Counted from the stretch's first letter, positions 9,401 to 16,619 are shown. The stretch is 28,339 nt of DNA from XN24 sp035514535 (GCA_035514535.1 DATKAZ010000034.1:1-28339), one strand, 5' to 3'. The notes: a model not told the origin generated them from the sequence alone. Numbers and translations are program-made.

Positions 9401-9701
9401 CATCATTGCGGGCAACGGCCCCGAGGCGCTGGCAATCGTCCGTCGGCGCGATGATATCGACCTGCTCTTTACCGACGTCGTCATGCCCGGCGGAATGAAC
9501 GGGCGCCAGCTGGCCGACGCCGTGCTGTCGATCCGGCCCGGAGTGCGCGTGCTATACACGTCCGGGTATTCGGAAAACGCCATCGTGCATCACGGGCGGC
9601 TGGACCCGGGCGTCCACTTGCTCGGCAAGCCCTATCGGCGCAGCGAACTGGCTGCCAAGGTCCGCGAGGCCCTGGCGGACTCTCGGGTCGGACCGAAATA
9701 A
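6495..9701 (+). CDS. PAS/GAF hybrid sensor histidine kinase with receiver domain
   Basis: A soluble hybrid kinase of 1068 residues. Approximate domain order: PAS 15-135, PAS 142-265, GAF 271-435, PAS 438-556, PAS 565-682, HisKA 690-755 with the phospho-acceptor in GGVAHDFNN (His703), HATPase 800-920 with N-box NARDAM (Asn815) and glycine boxes DSGCGI and GKGTGLGL, and a C-terminal receiver 945-1062 with phospho-acceptor Asp994 in FTDVVMPGG and the late GKPYRR lysine. No transmembrane helix is seen, so it likely senses a cytoplasmic or diffusible signal. The frame is open to an ATG at 6378, but those 39 codons have much lower third-position GC than the rest and no domain, so the ATG at 6495 is preferred. 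There is no adjacent response regulator with a DNA-binding domain. It converges on the nitrite reductase gene. Confidence 0.9.
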   Translation: MNDPRDQSGEALRPTSSLLRQLVEHVPASVAIFDREMRYIMASRRYCMDYGVAPRDLVGRLHYEVFPEIPERWKEAHRRCLAGATESAEADPFERADGRLDWVNWELQPWHDEQGEIGGVILFSEVVTERVQMQEALLESEASSRILLQDMPDLVCRWWPDGKLSYVNDNYCSYFGKTRDELIGNSFMPLIVAEDHARTERFFQSMDKDNPVDTIEQRVNLPHGEIRWQEWTNRCLFNDHGEAREFQSTGRDITRRKQAEAARLAEFGRVQAQHEVLNAVTNSAALMEGDLETLARQVTELVARAIGVERVNVWLFNEDETELHCVDLFEASPGRHSAGMVLRESEFGNGFRALKHERYVAADNPLTDPRTAGYAEGYLKPLRITSMLDAVIEISGRHMGLLCIEHVDQPHHWEADEIAFASQLADKLGLCIAQRQRRQVMEELQEAQRVSRLGNWQLSLESGAMSCSAEAHRIFGQDGAASTTTLEELVTPASFARLDAAMAECRASGRPFELDLEVANPPDKARWITARGEAVRDTNDTIVAVRGTVQDISERKRIEQLLRLQTKALEAAANAIVITDRQGLIEWGNPAFLADTGHTLEQARGKRPADLVSSGKQDGAFYERMWGTILSGKVWHGPIVNRRQDGQLRTEEMTITPVLDASDEISQFIAVKQDITDRLALEEQLHRAQRLESIGQLTGGVAHDFNNILTVVLGNAELLSESLAGDDRLGPLAEMVMQGAQRGAELTHRLLAFARRQPLDPQIADINELVTGLQGLFGRTLGEHVEIELACAEDLWPALVDPAQLESALLNLAINARDAMPRGGKLIIETRNTMLEEDYTSRQVDVRPGQYVRLSVSDSGCGIAPEDLERVLEPFYTTKAKGKGTGLGLAMVYGFAKQSEGQLKIYSEPGVGTTVHLYLPRPEDDVEPTLIQSSMPTSRGGTETILLVEDDDMVRRYAEGQLVALGYRVIIAGNGPEALAIVRRRDDIDLLFTDVVMPGGMNGRQLADAVLSIRPGVRVLYTSGYSENAIVHHGRLDPGVHLLGKPYRRSELAAKVREALADSRVGPK

Positions 9702-9749
9702 CATATTGAAATATATGTAATTACGGTCGAAAATTTGCCGCGTTTTGCG

Positions 9750-9788
9750 CTTAGAATGCAGATTTCGCCGCGAAATCGCATCTCTAAG
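9750..9788. repeat. 39-bp palindromic repeat, copy 1
   Basis: Outer arms CTTAGA (9750-9755) and TCTAAG (9783-9788) enclose inner arms GATTTCGC (9761-9768) and GCGAAATC (9770-9777) around a single central C. The 5-nt linkers pair partly. A second copy with the same arms is at 14611-14649. This copy lies between the converging kinase and nitrite-reductase genes and may serve as a bidirectional transcription end. The similarity between the copies continues a few bases beyond the right arm (AAGGCC then A/G, AT). Confidence 0.85.
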
Positions 9789-9822
9789 GCCAATCACGCC
9801 GGCACGCGTGCACCGCGGCTCC

Positions 9823-11151
9823 CTAGTCGTGATGGAAAACCGAAGGATCCGCCGCGCCGCTGACTTGCAGCACACCCCAGGCTCCTCGATCCGTGCGCAT
9901 CAATGCATGGTCCACCAGCACGTAGTTTCCGGGGTAATCGACCGTGAACTCGACGATCGTGGCACCACCCGCGGGGACATTGGTCGTCTGCACGTTGTGG
10001 AACAGCGCGCCGCCAATGTTGGCTTCCGGGTAGACCGTGTCGAAGATCTCCCCCACCATGTGCAGTGACGAACTCATTGCCACACCGCCGTTGCCCACGT
10101 ACATGCGGATCCTGTCACCCACCTCGGCGTGCATGTTGTCGACGATGGCGCCGGTGCGGCCGTTGAACACGACGTACTCCGGCTGGCTGTGGAGCATTTT
10201 CTTCGCATCGAATGCCTGCAGCCCTTTCCGTCCCAGTGCGCCGGTGGTGTACAGCTCGCCCTGCATGACATAGAACTCCTTGTCCACCGGCGGCAGGCCC
10301 TGTTCGGGTTCCACCAGGATCAGGCCGTACATGCCGTGTGCCATGTGCACCGACATATTCGGTACGGCGCAGTGGTACACGTACAGGCCGGGGTTCAAGG
10401 TGCGAAAACGAATGCTCTTGCTCTCCCCCGGGGCGACCACGGTTGCCTCGCCACCGCCGCCCGGGGCCGTGGCCGCATGCAGGTCGATATTATGGTGATG
10501 CAGACTTGATGCGTTGTTGTGCAAGGTGAGCTCGACGGTATCGCCCACGCGTACGCGTAGCATGGGGCCGGGCACGGTGCCGTCGAACGTCCAGTAATTG
10601 AAGACGATCCCTGGCGCAATTTCGGCGAGCACTTCCTTCGTCTCCAGCATCAGGCGGATGAGTTCCGGTTCGCGCCGCCCCGCTGCGCGCGACAGCGGAT
10701 CATTCGTGCTTGCGATTCCGATTGCCGGCGGCACGCGATTGGGATCATGGGCAATGTCGTCGATCCACTCGAACTGGTCCATCTGACGGAAGAACGTCAG
10801 CACGTTCTGCAGCGGCAGGCCCGGACCCTTCCCCGGGCCGAAGGACTGCACGTACATCGGGTACTGGAACAGGTACGCCTTGCCGACGGACACCGAAGCA
10901 AAGATCGCGACCCCGATGATGAACACGACGATCGACGCCTGCAGCGGGACGGAGTTGATGGTGTGCACCAGGCGCAGGAAAAAGAACAGCGATGCTGTGG
11001 CGGCGATGACGAAGCCGAACGCCTGCAGCAGGCTCACGCGCAGGAACCCGAACAGCGAGAAGCCACCCACCAGCAGGATCACCAGCACGCCGAGCAGCAG
11101 CGCCGCTGCAACGATGACCACGAGAACGTTCGACAGCCTATGCAGATTCAT
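9823..11151 (-). CDS. nirK: Membrane-anchored AniA-type copper nitrite reductase
   Basis: A 442-residue protein whose C-terminal 270 residues match the AniA class of copper nitrite reductases, which reduce nitrite to nitric oxide. Type 1 copper ligands are visible as His220, Cys261, His269 and Met274; type 2 ligands as His225, His260 and His415; the catalytic pair as Asp223 and His364. The Cys-His spacing is that of AniA, not of the Alcaligenes class. In place of a signal peptide or lipobox there is an N-terminal extension with three likely membrane helices (about 7-30, 40-62, 68-90) and an 80-residue linker, which should place the enzyme on the periplasmic face of the inner membrane. A blue-copper oxidase without nitrite activity is possible, but all catalytic residues are present. 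No FNR/NNR box was recognised upstream, and no nor or nos genes are nearby. Confidence 0.88.
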   Translation of the reverse strand: MNLHRLSNVLVVIVAAALLLGVLVILLVGGFSLFGFLRVSLLQAFGFVIAATASLFFFLRLVHTINSVPLQASIVVFIIGVAIFASVSVGKAYLFQYPMYVQSFGPGKGPGLPLQNVLTFFRQMDQFEWIDDIAHDPNRVPPAIGIASTNDPLSRAAGRREPELIRLMLETKEVLAEIAPGIVFNYWTFDGTVPGPMLRVRVGDTVELTLHNNASSLHHHNIDLHAATAPGGGGEATVVAPGESKSIRFRTLNPGLYVYHCAVPNMSVHMAHGMYGLILVEPEQGLPPVDKEFYVMQGELYTTGALGRKGLQAFDAKKMLHSQPEYVVFNGRTGAIVDNMHAEVGDRIRMYVGNGGVAMSSSLHMVGEIFDTVYPEANIGGALFHNVQTTNVPAGGATIVEFTVDYPGNYVLVDHALMRTDRGAWGVLQVSGAADPSVFHHD

Positions 11152-11227
11152 GTGGCGCCCATGTCATACGGGCGATATTCGCCCTAGGCGCTCAGCCCGT
11201 CCGTTCGCTTACACACGCACCCCTTCG

Positions 11228-11254
11228 GCATTCCCGCCATCCATGGCGGGATGC
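11228..11254. repeat. Strong hairpin upstream of nirK
   Basis: CCCGCCAT (11233-11240) and ATGGCGGG (11243-11250) are perfect arms with a 2-nt loop, and the stem extends outward (GCA with TGC) with one bulged T. It sits in the 252-bp divergent region between nirK and the lipoprotein gene, about 80 bp upstream of the nirK start. No T-run is present. It resembles REP-type hairpins; a regulatory role is not shown. The rest of the divergent region must hold both promoters, but I cannot name the elements. Confidence 0.55.
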
Positions 11255-11403
11255 GATTATCCGTATTGCCCCGCCGACTGAAACCGGCCGGTATCACCCC
11301 ATCAACATATGTGTGTGCGAACCAACAGACAAAGCTGCACCGCACACCTCATAGTCGAATTCCTATCAAATTAAGCTGGCGATTGGTCAGAGAAGGCTTC
11401 TCA

Positions 11404-11850
11404 ATGAAACGCGTATTCATGATAAATTTGCTGGTGCTTTGTGTTGCCGCTACGACAACATTCGGGTGCGCAACGCGCGAACAAACGGGCCAATTGATTG
11501 GTGGCGCAGCGGGTGCGGCGGGAGGCACTCAGGTCGGAGGCGGATCAGGGCGAACCGCTGCCACAATCGGCGGTGCTCTGATTGGCGCTTTCGTCGGTGG
11601 GCAGATCGGCAGCCGCATGGATGAAAAGGATTACCAGCAAACCAGCCTGGCGTTGGAGAATTCGCGCACGGGTCAGAGCACAGCGTGGATCAATCCGGAT
11701 AGCGGTAATCAGTACAACATACAGCCCACCAACACCTACCAGGCTGCCTCAGGTCCATGTCGGGATTACACCATGCTTGCAGTCATTGATGGTCGCAACG
11801 AAACCGTCAAAGGCACCGCGTGTCGCCAGGCTGACGGAACCTGGCGGTAA
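11404..11850 (+). CDS. Glycine-zipper outer-membrane lipoprotein (17 kDa surface antigen-like)
   Basis: A 148-residue exported protein. The N-terminus has a basic start, a hydrophobic stretch and a Cys in TTFGC at about residue 22 that would be the lipidated residue; the -3 position is Thr, so the lipobox is imperfect. Next is a Gly/Ala-rich glycine-zipper 2TM segment (LIGGAAGAAGG and GGALIGAFVGGQIGS) typical of the Rickettsia 17 kDa antigen / SlyB group. The C-terminal part has the paired cysteines of CRDY and GTACRQADGTW seen in that group. These proteins are envelope lipoproteins of mostly structural or stress-related role. An AGAGAAGG ribosome-binding site lies about 9 nt upstream of the ATG. 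The gene is divergent from nirK; no functional link is evident. Confidence 0.82.
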   Translation: MKRVFMINLLVLCVAATTTFGCATREQTGQLIGGAAGAAGGTQVGGGSGRTAATIGGALIGAFVGGQIGSRMDEKDYQQTSLALENSRTGQSTAWINPDSGNQYNIQPTNTYQAASGPCRDYTMLAVIDGRNETVKGTACRQADGTWR

Positions 11851-11897
11851 AGGGGATGCGGTAGGCGCTCGACCTGACACGGCCTCGACTATTGCCG

Positions 11898-13160
11898 TCA
11901 AGGCGCTGGCCGCTGGCCCGGCTTCGAGGCGAAGCGGTCGACAAGAAAGCTGGTGGTGCCGTGGATCACGGCCGAGGCGAACACAGTGTAGGCGACGAGC
12001 GCCCAGAGCTGGTTTTCGTTGACGAATTTCATATGCCCCGAGGCATAGGCGATGTAGTAGATCGAGCCGATGCCGCGGACGCCGAAGAAGCTCACAATCC
12101 AGCGGTCATTGCGCGCCAGGGGGGTCCGCTGCAGCGCCAGCCAGCCGGCCAGCGGCCGGATCACCAGGATCAGGCTGAAGCCGATCACCGAATGGCGCCA
12201 GTCCAGCGCCGGCCACAGCGCCGGCAACGTACTCCCGACCAGCACCAGCAGGATGGCCGTTAACGCGTGCTCGATCGCCTCGCTGAAGGCATGCAGGCGG
12301 CGGTGAAAATGGTGCCGTTCCTGCACCCGCCGGCACACCAGCCCGGCCACGAAGGCGCCGATGAAGCCGTAGCCTTCCGCCAGTTCGACCAGGCCGTAGC
12401 ACAGCAGCACCGCTGCGAGCGCAATAACGCCCGGCCCGCTCTTTTCAATGGCACTGCTGCCCCATTCGGAGAACAGAGTGCGCCCCAGAAGCCAGCCCAC
12501 TGCGGCGCCCATCACCGCGCCGACCGAGATGCGGTAGAACACATCGCGCATGACCCATTCGAAGAGCCAGCCGGAGGGATCGGCGCCGTAGGCCGCGATC
12601 AGCAGGCCGAGGTAGACGAACGGAAAGGCCAGCCCGTCATTGAGGCCCGCTTCGGCGGTCAGCGTGAAGCGCAGCGGATGCTCGTTGGCCTCAAGCGGCG
12701 GGCCAACCTGGACGTCGCCGGCCAAAACCGGGTCGGTGGGAGCGAGCACGGCGCCCAGCAGCACCGCACCGGCAATGGTCATTCCGGCCAGCCCCCAGGC
12801 GAGGCCGGCCACCGCGGCAATCGTGAGGGGCATGGCGATGAGCAGCATGCGCACCGTCGGTTGCCACAGGCGATAACTGCCGATATTGTCGATGCGCAGC
12901 CCCGTAGCGAACAACACGACGATCACTACGATCTCGCTGGTCACTTCCCACAGGCGCGGCGAGGCCGTGGGATCGAGCGCCTCGGGCATGCCGGGGATGA
13001 CGGTGTAGGCGACCAGCCCGAAGATCATCAGCAGCGCCGAGGACGCCGCGGCCCGCGGGAACACCAGGCGGGGCAGCCAGTAGGCGGCGAAGATGACCCC
13101 GCCGATGGCGGCCATCAGGACGTGTTGCGGGGAAAGACCGAAGAAGCTGCCGTTGTCCAT
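11898..13160 (-). CDS. NhaP-type cation:proton antiporter (CPA1)
   Basis: A 420-residue integral membrane protein with about a dozen hydrophobic segments. The CPA1 ion-site motifs are present: APTDPVLAGDVQ (TDP at 142-144) and EAGLNDG (Asn174-Asp175), plus a late FFGVRGIGSIYY segment with the conserved Arg of NhaP/NHE-type exchangers. It should exchange Na+ or K+ for H+ across the inner membrane; ion preference cannot be read from the sequence. The frame is open to 13622, but upstream residues are Arg/Pro-rich and overlap a transposase relic in the opposite strand, so the start at MDNGSFFGLSP is chosen. An in-frame ATG 14 codons upstream (at 13200-13202) is an alternative. No strong Shine-Dalgarno is seen for either. 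Confidence 0.86.
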   Translation of the reverse strand: MDNGSFFGLSPQHVLMAAIGGVIFAAYWLPRLVFPRAAASSALLMIFGLVAYTVIPGMPEALDPTASPRLWEVTSEIVVIVVLFATGLRIDNIGSYRLWQPTVRMLLIAMPLTIAAVAGLAWGLAGMTIAGAVLLGAVLAPTDPVLAGDVQVGPPLEANEHPLRFTLTAEAGLNDGLAFPFVYLGLLIAAYGADPSGWLFEWVMRDVFYRISVGAVMGAAVGWLLGRTLFSEWGSSAIEKSGPGVIALAAVLLCYGLVELAEGYGFIGAFVAGLVCRRVQERHHFHRRLHAFSEAIEHALTAILLVLVGSTLPALWPALDWRHSVIGFSLILVIRPLAGWLALQRTPLARNDRWIVSFFGVRGIGSIYYIAYASGHMKFVNENQLWALVAYTVFASAVIHGTTSFLVDRFASKPGQRPAP

Positions 13161-13162
13161 GG

Positions 13163-13438
13163 GTGCGTAAGGATCCGAGTCTCGCGGGCCACTACCGGCC
13201 ATTCGCGGCGATGATGCATGCCCAAGGCCGGCCACTGCCGGGCTTCGCGCAACGGGAGTTCGAAGACTACCTGAAGTGTGGCTGCCTGGAATACGGCTTC
13301 CTCCGAGTCCGTTGCGTGCCCTTTCCACCCCGGTTCCTGTTCGCCCGCGAGCCTGCGGTGAGCGCGGTGCTCGCGGATTATCAGCGGGCACATCGCAATT
13401 CGTCCCCTGCGAGGGTGCAGGCATCTGGCGGGCCGTAA
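13163..13438 (+). pseudogene. IS91-like transposase relic with internal deletion
   Basis: Two short patches of an IS91-family (Zn-binding/HUH) transposase remain in one frame. The first, GRPLPGFAQREFEDYLKCGC through FLRVRC (13226-13315), matches the start of the zinc-binding domain. The second, PFPPRFLFAREPAVSAVL through DYQRAH (13319-13393), matches the FALRFLLA-type segment that normally follows some 60 or more residues later. The intervening zinc-knuckle region with its CxxC pairs is gone, and no catalytic HUH or Tyr part follows. No terminal repeats or target duplications were recognised. The piece lies between the antiporter gene and the broken TPR gene and marks an old insertion. Assignment is by eye from motif memory. 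Confidence 0.6.
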
Positions 13439-14381
13439 GCGCGCCAGTAGCCGAACATGCCCAGCGCGCGGGTAAGGTCCGAGAACCTGTGGTCGGCCCG
13501 CAGGGGTTCGGTCCAGGCGCTCCATAGCGATTCGGTCGCGACCCAGTTCGTCTCCGCGGCCGGAAGCAGCCGTCCGAAGGCCGCGTCGACGGCGCCGCCA
13601 ACCGCCAGGTACACGACGCCATCGCGCAACTCCATGCCCTGGTCCATGGCGCTCATCGTCACTGCGACCAGCGCTGCGCGATGAGCATCCGAGGGCTGAC
13701 GGCGCGCCAGCAACAAGGCGCGATCGCCTCGATGCCGTGAGGAACCGGGCGGCGCTCGAGCCAGGCTTCCGCCTCGTCGAATCGCTCCTGCATGACGGCC
13801 ACGTAAAAGTTACCGATCCATACGAACATGGCTTCGAGGCCCAGATCCCAGGAGTGCTGAAAGATGTCGGCGGCTTGATCGAGGTAGCCAGCGGCTGCCA
13901 ACTGGTGGCCGGCGTTGCCCAGCATCGGCGTGTACATCGGGTCCAGCTCCAGAGCGATACCGCTCTGTTCGAGGGCCCGCTCGACGTGGCCGAGCTTGAT
14001 CAACATTTCGCAGTACCACAGCCTGACCGTCGAGCTGCCGGGCGCGAGTTCGACCGCGCGGCGGTGACGCTCGGCCGCGGTGATCCAGTCCTTCTGCACC
14101 AGCGCGTGGGTGGCGAGTATCGAATAGGGTTCAGCCTGGTTCGAGTCCAGTTCCAGTGCGCGCTGCGACGCACACGCGGACCGCTGCCAAGCATCGCCCG
14201 CATCGGCCGTGTACGCAGCGAGGGTGAGGCAGGCGGAGGCCAGCGCGGACCAGCCGGCGGCAAAATCGGGCTCCGTCGACGACACCTCTTCGAGCAATTC
14301 GATGCTGCGCCGAATCGGCCCGTCCTGGCGCAGGCGCCAGATCTGGCGCGCCAGCAGATATTTCTCGTAGGTGCCGATCAT
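13381..14381 (-). pseudogene. Frameshifted, N-truncated TPR protein
   Basis: Two frames make up one protein. The upstream part (14381 to about 13715) starts MIGTYEKYLLARQIW and contains tetratricopeptide-type helices (for example AAGWSALASACLTLA, PYSILATHALVQKDW, AERHRRAVELAPGSS). The downstream part, in another frame and ending at 13381, has LRADHRFSDLTRALGM, FGYWRAYGPPDAC, which is the typical end of TPR proteins attached to CadC-like or adenylate-cyclase-like regulators. A single frame change near 13710-13740 would join them. The DNA-binding or catalytic N-terminal domain expected in that family is missing. If the frameshift is a sequencing error the product would be about 330 residues of TPR only. 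The ATG overlaps the stop of a short upstream reading frame. Confidence 0.6.
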
Positions 14382-14533
14382 GGCATGCAGGACGCCCCGG
14401 ATGGCAGGCCGCCCGTGGCGCAGTCGGAATCGGCCTTATCGGTGTCGCCGTCGCAGTCGTTCGCAGTGCTCGCCGCGATTGCACCCTCGGTGGCAAGGAG
14501 AGTCGCGAGAGCATCAATTGAATCCTCACCCAT
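14378..14533 (-). CDS. Possible 51-residue Asp-rich, Cys-containing peptide
   Basis: A short frame begins ATGGGTGAGG and ends with TGA overlapping the ATG of the TPR gene (ATGA). The product has a small hydrophobic stretch (DALATLLATEGAIAA) and then NDCDGDTDKADSDC, an acidic Cys-flanked loop reminiscent of calcium-binding thrombospondin/EF-hand-like loops. The frame is open further upstream without an ATG, so this could be the 3' remnant of a longer exported protein. I do not recognise a family. Codon use is mixed, and the surrounding segment is decayed, so it may be non-functional. Confidence 0.25.
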   Translation of the reverse strand: MGEDSIDALATLLATEGAIAASTANDCDGDTDKADSDCATGGLPSGASCMP

Positions 14534-14610
14534 AGCCGCTGCGCCGCACAATCGGCCATTTGGAAAGAACTTTATTGTTTGGTGACAGCCTTGGTGGCTG
14601 CGGCGCCTTT

Positions 14611-14649
14611 CTTAGAACGCAGATTTCGCGGCGAAATCGCAACTCTAAG
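14611..14649. repeat. 39-bp palindromic repeat, copy 2
   Basis: CTTAGA (14611-14616) and TCTAAG (14644-14649) enclose GATTTCGC (14622-14629) and GCGAAATC (14631-14638) around a central G. It differs from copy 1 at the centre (G for C) and at two linker positions. It lies in the 195-bp gap between the TPR remnant and the 3' end of glmS. With copy 1 it brackets the 4.8-kb accessory segment. Between it and glmS (14650-14728) I see only an imperfect TCTAAGG echo near 14673 and a short direct repeat CGAGGTTA next to the glmS stop. Confidence 0.85.
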
Positions 14650-14728
14650 GCCGATTAGACCCCCAGAAAAGCGATCTAAGGTCTTCTAGAACAATATGTT
14701 AGCGTGGTCCGACCCGAGGTTACCGAGG

Positions 14729-16564
14729 TTATTCCACGGTAACGGACTTGGCCAGGTTGCGCGGCTGATCCACGTCGGTGCCCTTCAGCACCGCCACGTG
14801 GTAGGCGAGCAATTGCAGCGGCACAGTGAAGGCGATGGGCGCCTGGAAGTCCTCGATATGTGACGGCATTTCCAGCACCGTGACGCCGAGACCGTTCTCG
14901 ATCCCCGCGTCGGGATCCGCGAACACGAACAGCTCGCCGCCGCGCGCGCGGACCTCCTGCATGTTCGCCTTCAGCTTCTCGACCAGCTCGTTGTTGGGCG
15001 CCACGACGATGACCGGCATGTCCGCGTCGACCAGTGCCAGTGGGCCATGTTTCAGCTCGCCGGCCGGATAGGCCTCGGCGTGGATATAGGAAATCTCCTT
15101 CAGCTTCAGTGCGCCCTCCAGCGCCACCGGGAACTGGATCCCGCGGCCGAGGAACAGCGCGTGATGCTTGTCGGCGAAGCGCTCGGCCAGCAACCGGATC
15201 GCATCGTCCATCTCGAGTATCCGTTCCAGCTGCGCCGGCACGCCGGCGAGCTGGCGCACCAGGTCGGCCTCCGTCTCCGCGGCGAGCCCATGGCGGCGCG
15301 CCAGCGCCAGGCCAAGCAGCGACAGCCCCGCCAGCTGGGTCGTAAAGGCCTTGGTCGAGGCCACACCGATCTCCGGGCCGGCACGGGTCATCAGGACAAG
15401 GTCGGACTCCCGCACGAGCCCGCTTTCCGGCACGTTGCAGATCCCCAGCGTGGCGACATAGCCAAGCTTCCTCGCCGCGCGCAGCGCCTCGAGCGTGTCG
15501 AGCGTCTCGCCGGACTGCGAGATCGTCACGTACAGCGTCCCGTCGGTCACAACGGGCTGACGGTAGCGGTACTCGCTGGCGATCTCGACCGCGCAGGGAA
15601 TCCGTGCGAGCTTCTCGATGAAATAGCGCGCCACGAGCCCGGCGTGGTAACTCGTGCCGCACGCGACGATCTGCACGGCCCGGGTCGCGTCGAACACCTC
15701 CGGCGCGCCGGGTCCGAAGGCCCGGTCCAGCACCTTGCCGGCGCCGATCCGCTCGCTCAGCGTCTCGGCGACCGCCCGGGGCTGCTCGTGGATTTCCTTC
15801 TGCATGTAATGGCGGTACTGGCCGCGCTCCATCGCGTCCGCAGAGAGCGCGCTTTCCTTTTCCTGGCGGCGCGCGGGGGCCCCCGTGGCATCCCAGACCT
15901 CGACCGATTCGCGGGTCAAGAGCGCGATGTCGCCCTCCTCGAGAAACAGGAAGCGCCGTGTCACAGGCAGCAGCGCCGCGACGTCGGAAGCGACAAAGTT
16001 CTCGCCGATGCCGCGACCGATGACGACCGGGCAGCCGGCGCGTGCGACCACGATCCTGTCGGGGTCGTCGGAGCTGACGACGGCCAGCGCATAGGCGCCC
16101 TCGAGCTCCGCGACCGTGCGTTGCACCGCGCCGAGCAGGTCCGCTTTCTCGTCGAGATAACGGCGGATGCGGTGCGCCACGACCTCGGTGTCGGTCTCGG
16201 ACTCGAAGCGGTAGCCGAGTTCCTGCAGCTCGCGGCGCAGCGGCTCGTGATTCTCGATGATGCCGTTGTGGACGAGGGCGACGCCGGGGCCGGAGACCTG
16301 CGGGTGGGCATTGCGCTCGCTGGGCACGCCGTGCGTCGCCCAGCGCGTGTGCGCGATGCCGCAGCGCCCGGCCAACGGCGCCTTGTCGAGCGAATCCTTC
16401 AGCCGCTGGACCTTGCCCTCGGTGCGACGGCGCTCGATGGTGCCGCCCGTCACCTGGACGGCCAGCCCCGCGGAATCGTAGCCGCGGTACTCGAGGCGCC
16501 GCAGCCCTTCCATCAGGATGGGCACTACGTCCCGTTCGGCGATGCCGCCTACGATTCCGCACAT
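14729..16564 (-). CDS. glmS: Glucosamine-fructose-6-phosphate aminotransferase (isomerizing)
   Basis: A 611-residue enzyme that makes glucosamine-6-phosphate from fructose-6-phosphate and glutamine, the entry step to UDP-GlcNAc for peptidoglycan and LPS. The N-terminal class II glutaminase domain starts MCGIVGG with Cys2 as nucleophile, followed by RRLEYRGYDSAG, HTRWATHG and HNGIIENH. Two SIS domains follow (CGTSYHAG, SQSGETLDTL and the second from about residue 460). The C-terminus DVDQPRNLAKSVTVE is the conserved ending. Length is complete. It lies 55 bp downstream of glmU on the same strand and is probably co-transcribed. No glmS ribozyme is expected in this group and the gap is too short for one. 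Confidence 0.97.
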   Translation of the reverse strand: MCGIVGGIAERDVVPILMEGLRRLEYRGYDSAGLAVQVTGGTIERRRTEGKVQRLKDSLDKAPLAGRCGIAHTRWATHGVPSERNAHPQVSGPGVALVHNGIIENHEPLRRELQELGYRFESETDTEVVAHRIRRYLDEKADLLGAVQRTVAELEGAYALAVVSSDDPDRIVVARAGCPVVIGRGIGENFVASDVAALLPVTRRFLFLEEGDIALLTRESVEVWDATGAPARRQEKESALSADAMERGQYRHYMQKEIHEQPRAVAETLSERIGAGKVLDRAFGPGAPEVFDATRAVQIVACGTSYHAGLVARYFIEKLARIPCAVEIASEYRYRQPVVTDGTLYVTISQSGETLDTLEALRAARKLGYVATLGICNVPESGLVRESDLVLMTRAGPEIGVASTKAFTTQLAGLSLLGLALARRHGLAAETEADLVRQLAGVPAQLERILEMDDAIRLLAERFADKHHALFLGRGIQFPVALEGALKLKEISYIHAEAYPAGELKHGPLALVDADMPVIVVAPNNELVEKLKANMQEVRARGGELFVFADPDAGIENGLGVTVLEMPSHIEDFQAPIAFTVPLQLLAYHVAVLKGTDVDQPRNLAKSVTVE

Positions 16565-16619
16565 CTGGAAAATCCTCTCACCTGGTCGGCACGGCGCCGG
16601 TCGCCGGGCTGACCGCTGC

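Noticed and set aside
11152..11403. FNR/NNR box (TTGAT-N4-ATCAA) for nirK
   Set aside because: Only half-site-like ATCAA pieces were seen; no palindromic pair at the right spacing.
13710..13740. Programmed frameshift in the TPR gene
   Set aside because: No slippery heptamer with a following structure was seen, and the gene is also truncated at the 5' end, so decay or error is simpler.
14668..14690. Third copy of the 39-bp palindrome
   Set aside because: Only TCTAAGG is shared; the inner arms are absent.
14676..16562. Alternative minus-strand frame (628 codons) across glmS
   Set aside because: Arg/Gly/Pro-rich shadow of the true glmS frame, which is complete with conserved ends.
15047..16612. 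Long plus-strand frame opposite glmS
   Set aside because: Antisense shadow without recognisable features.
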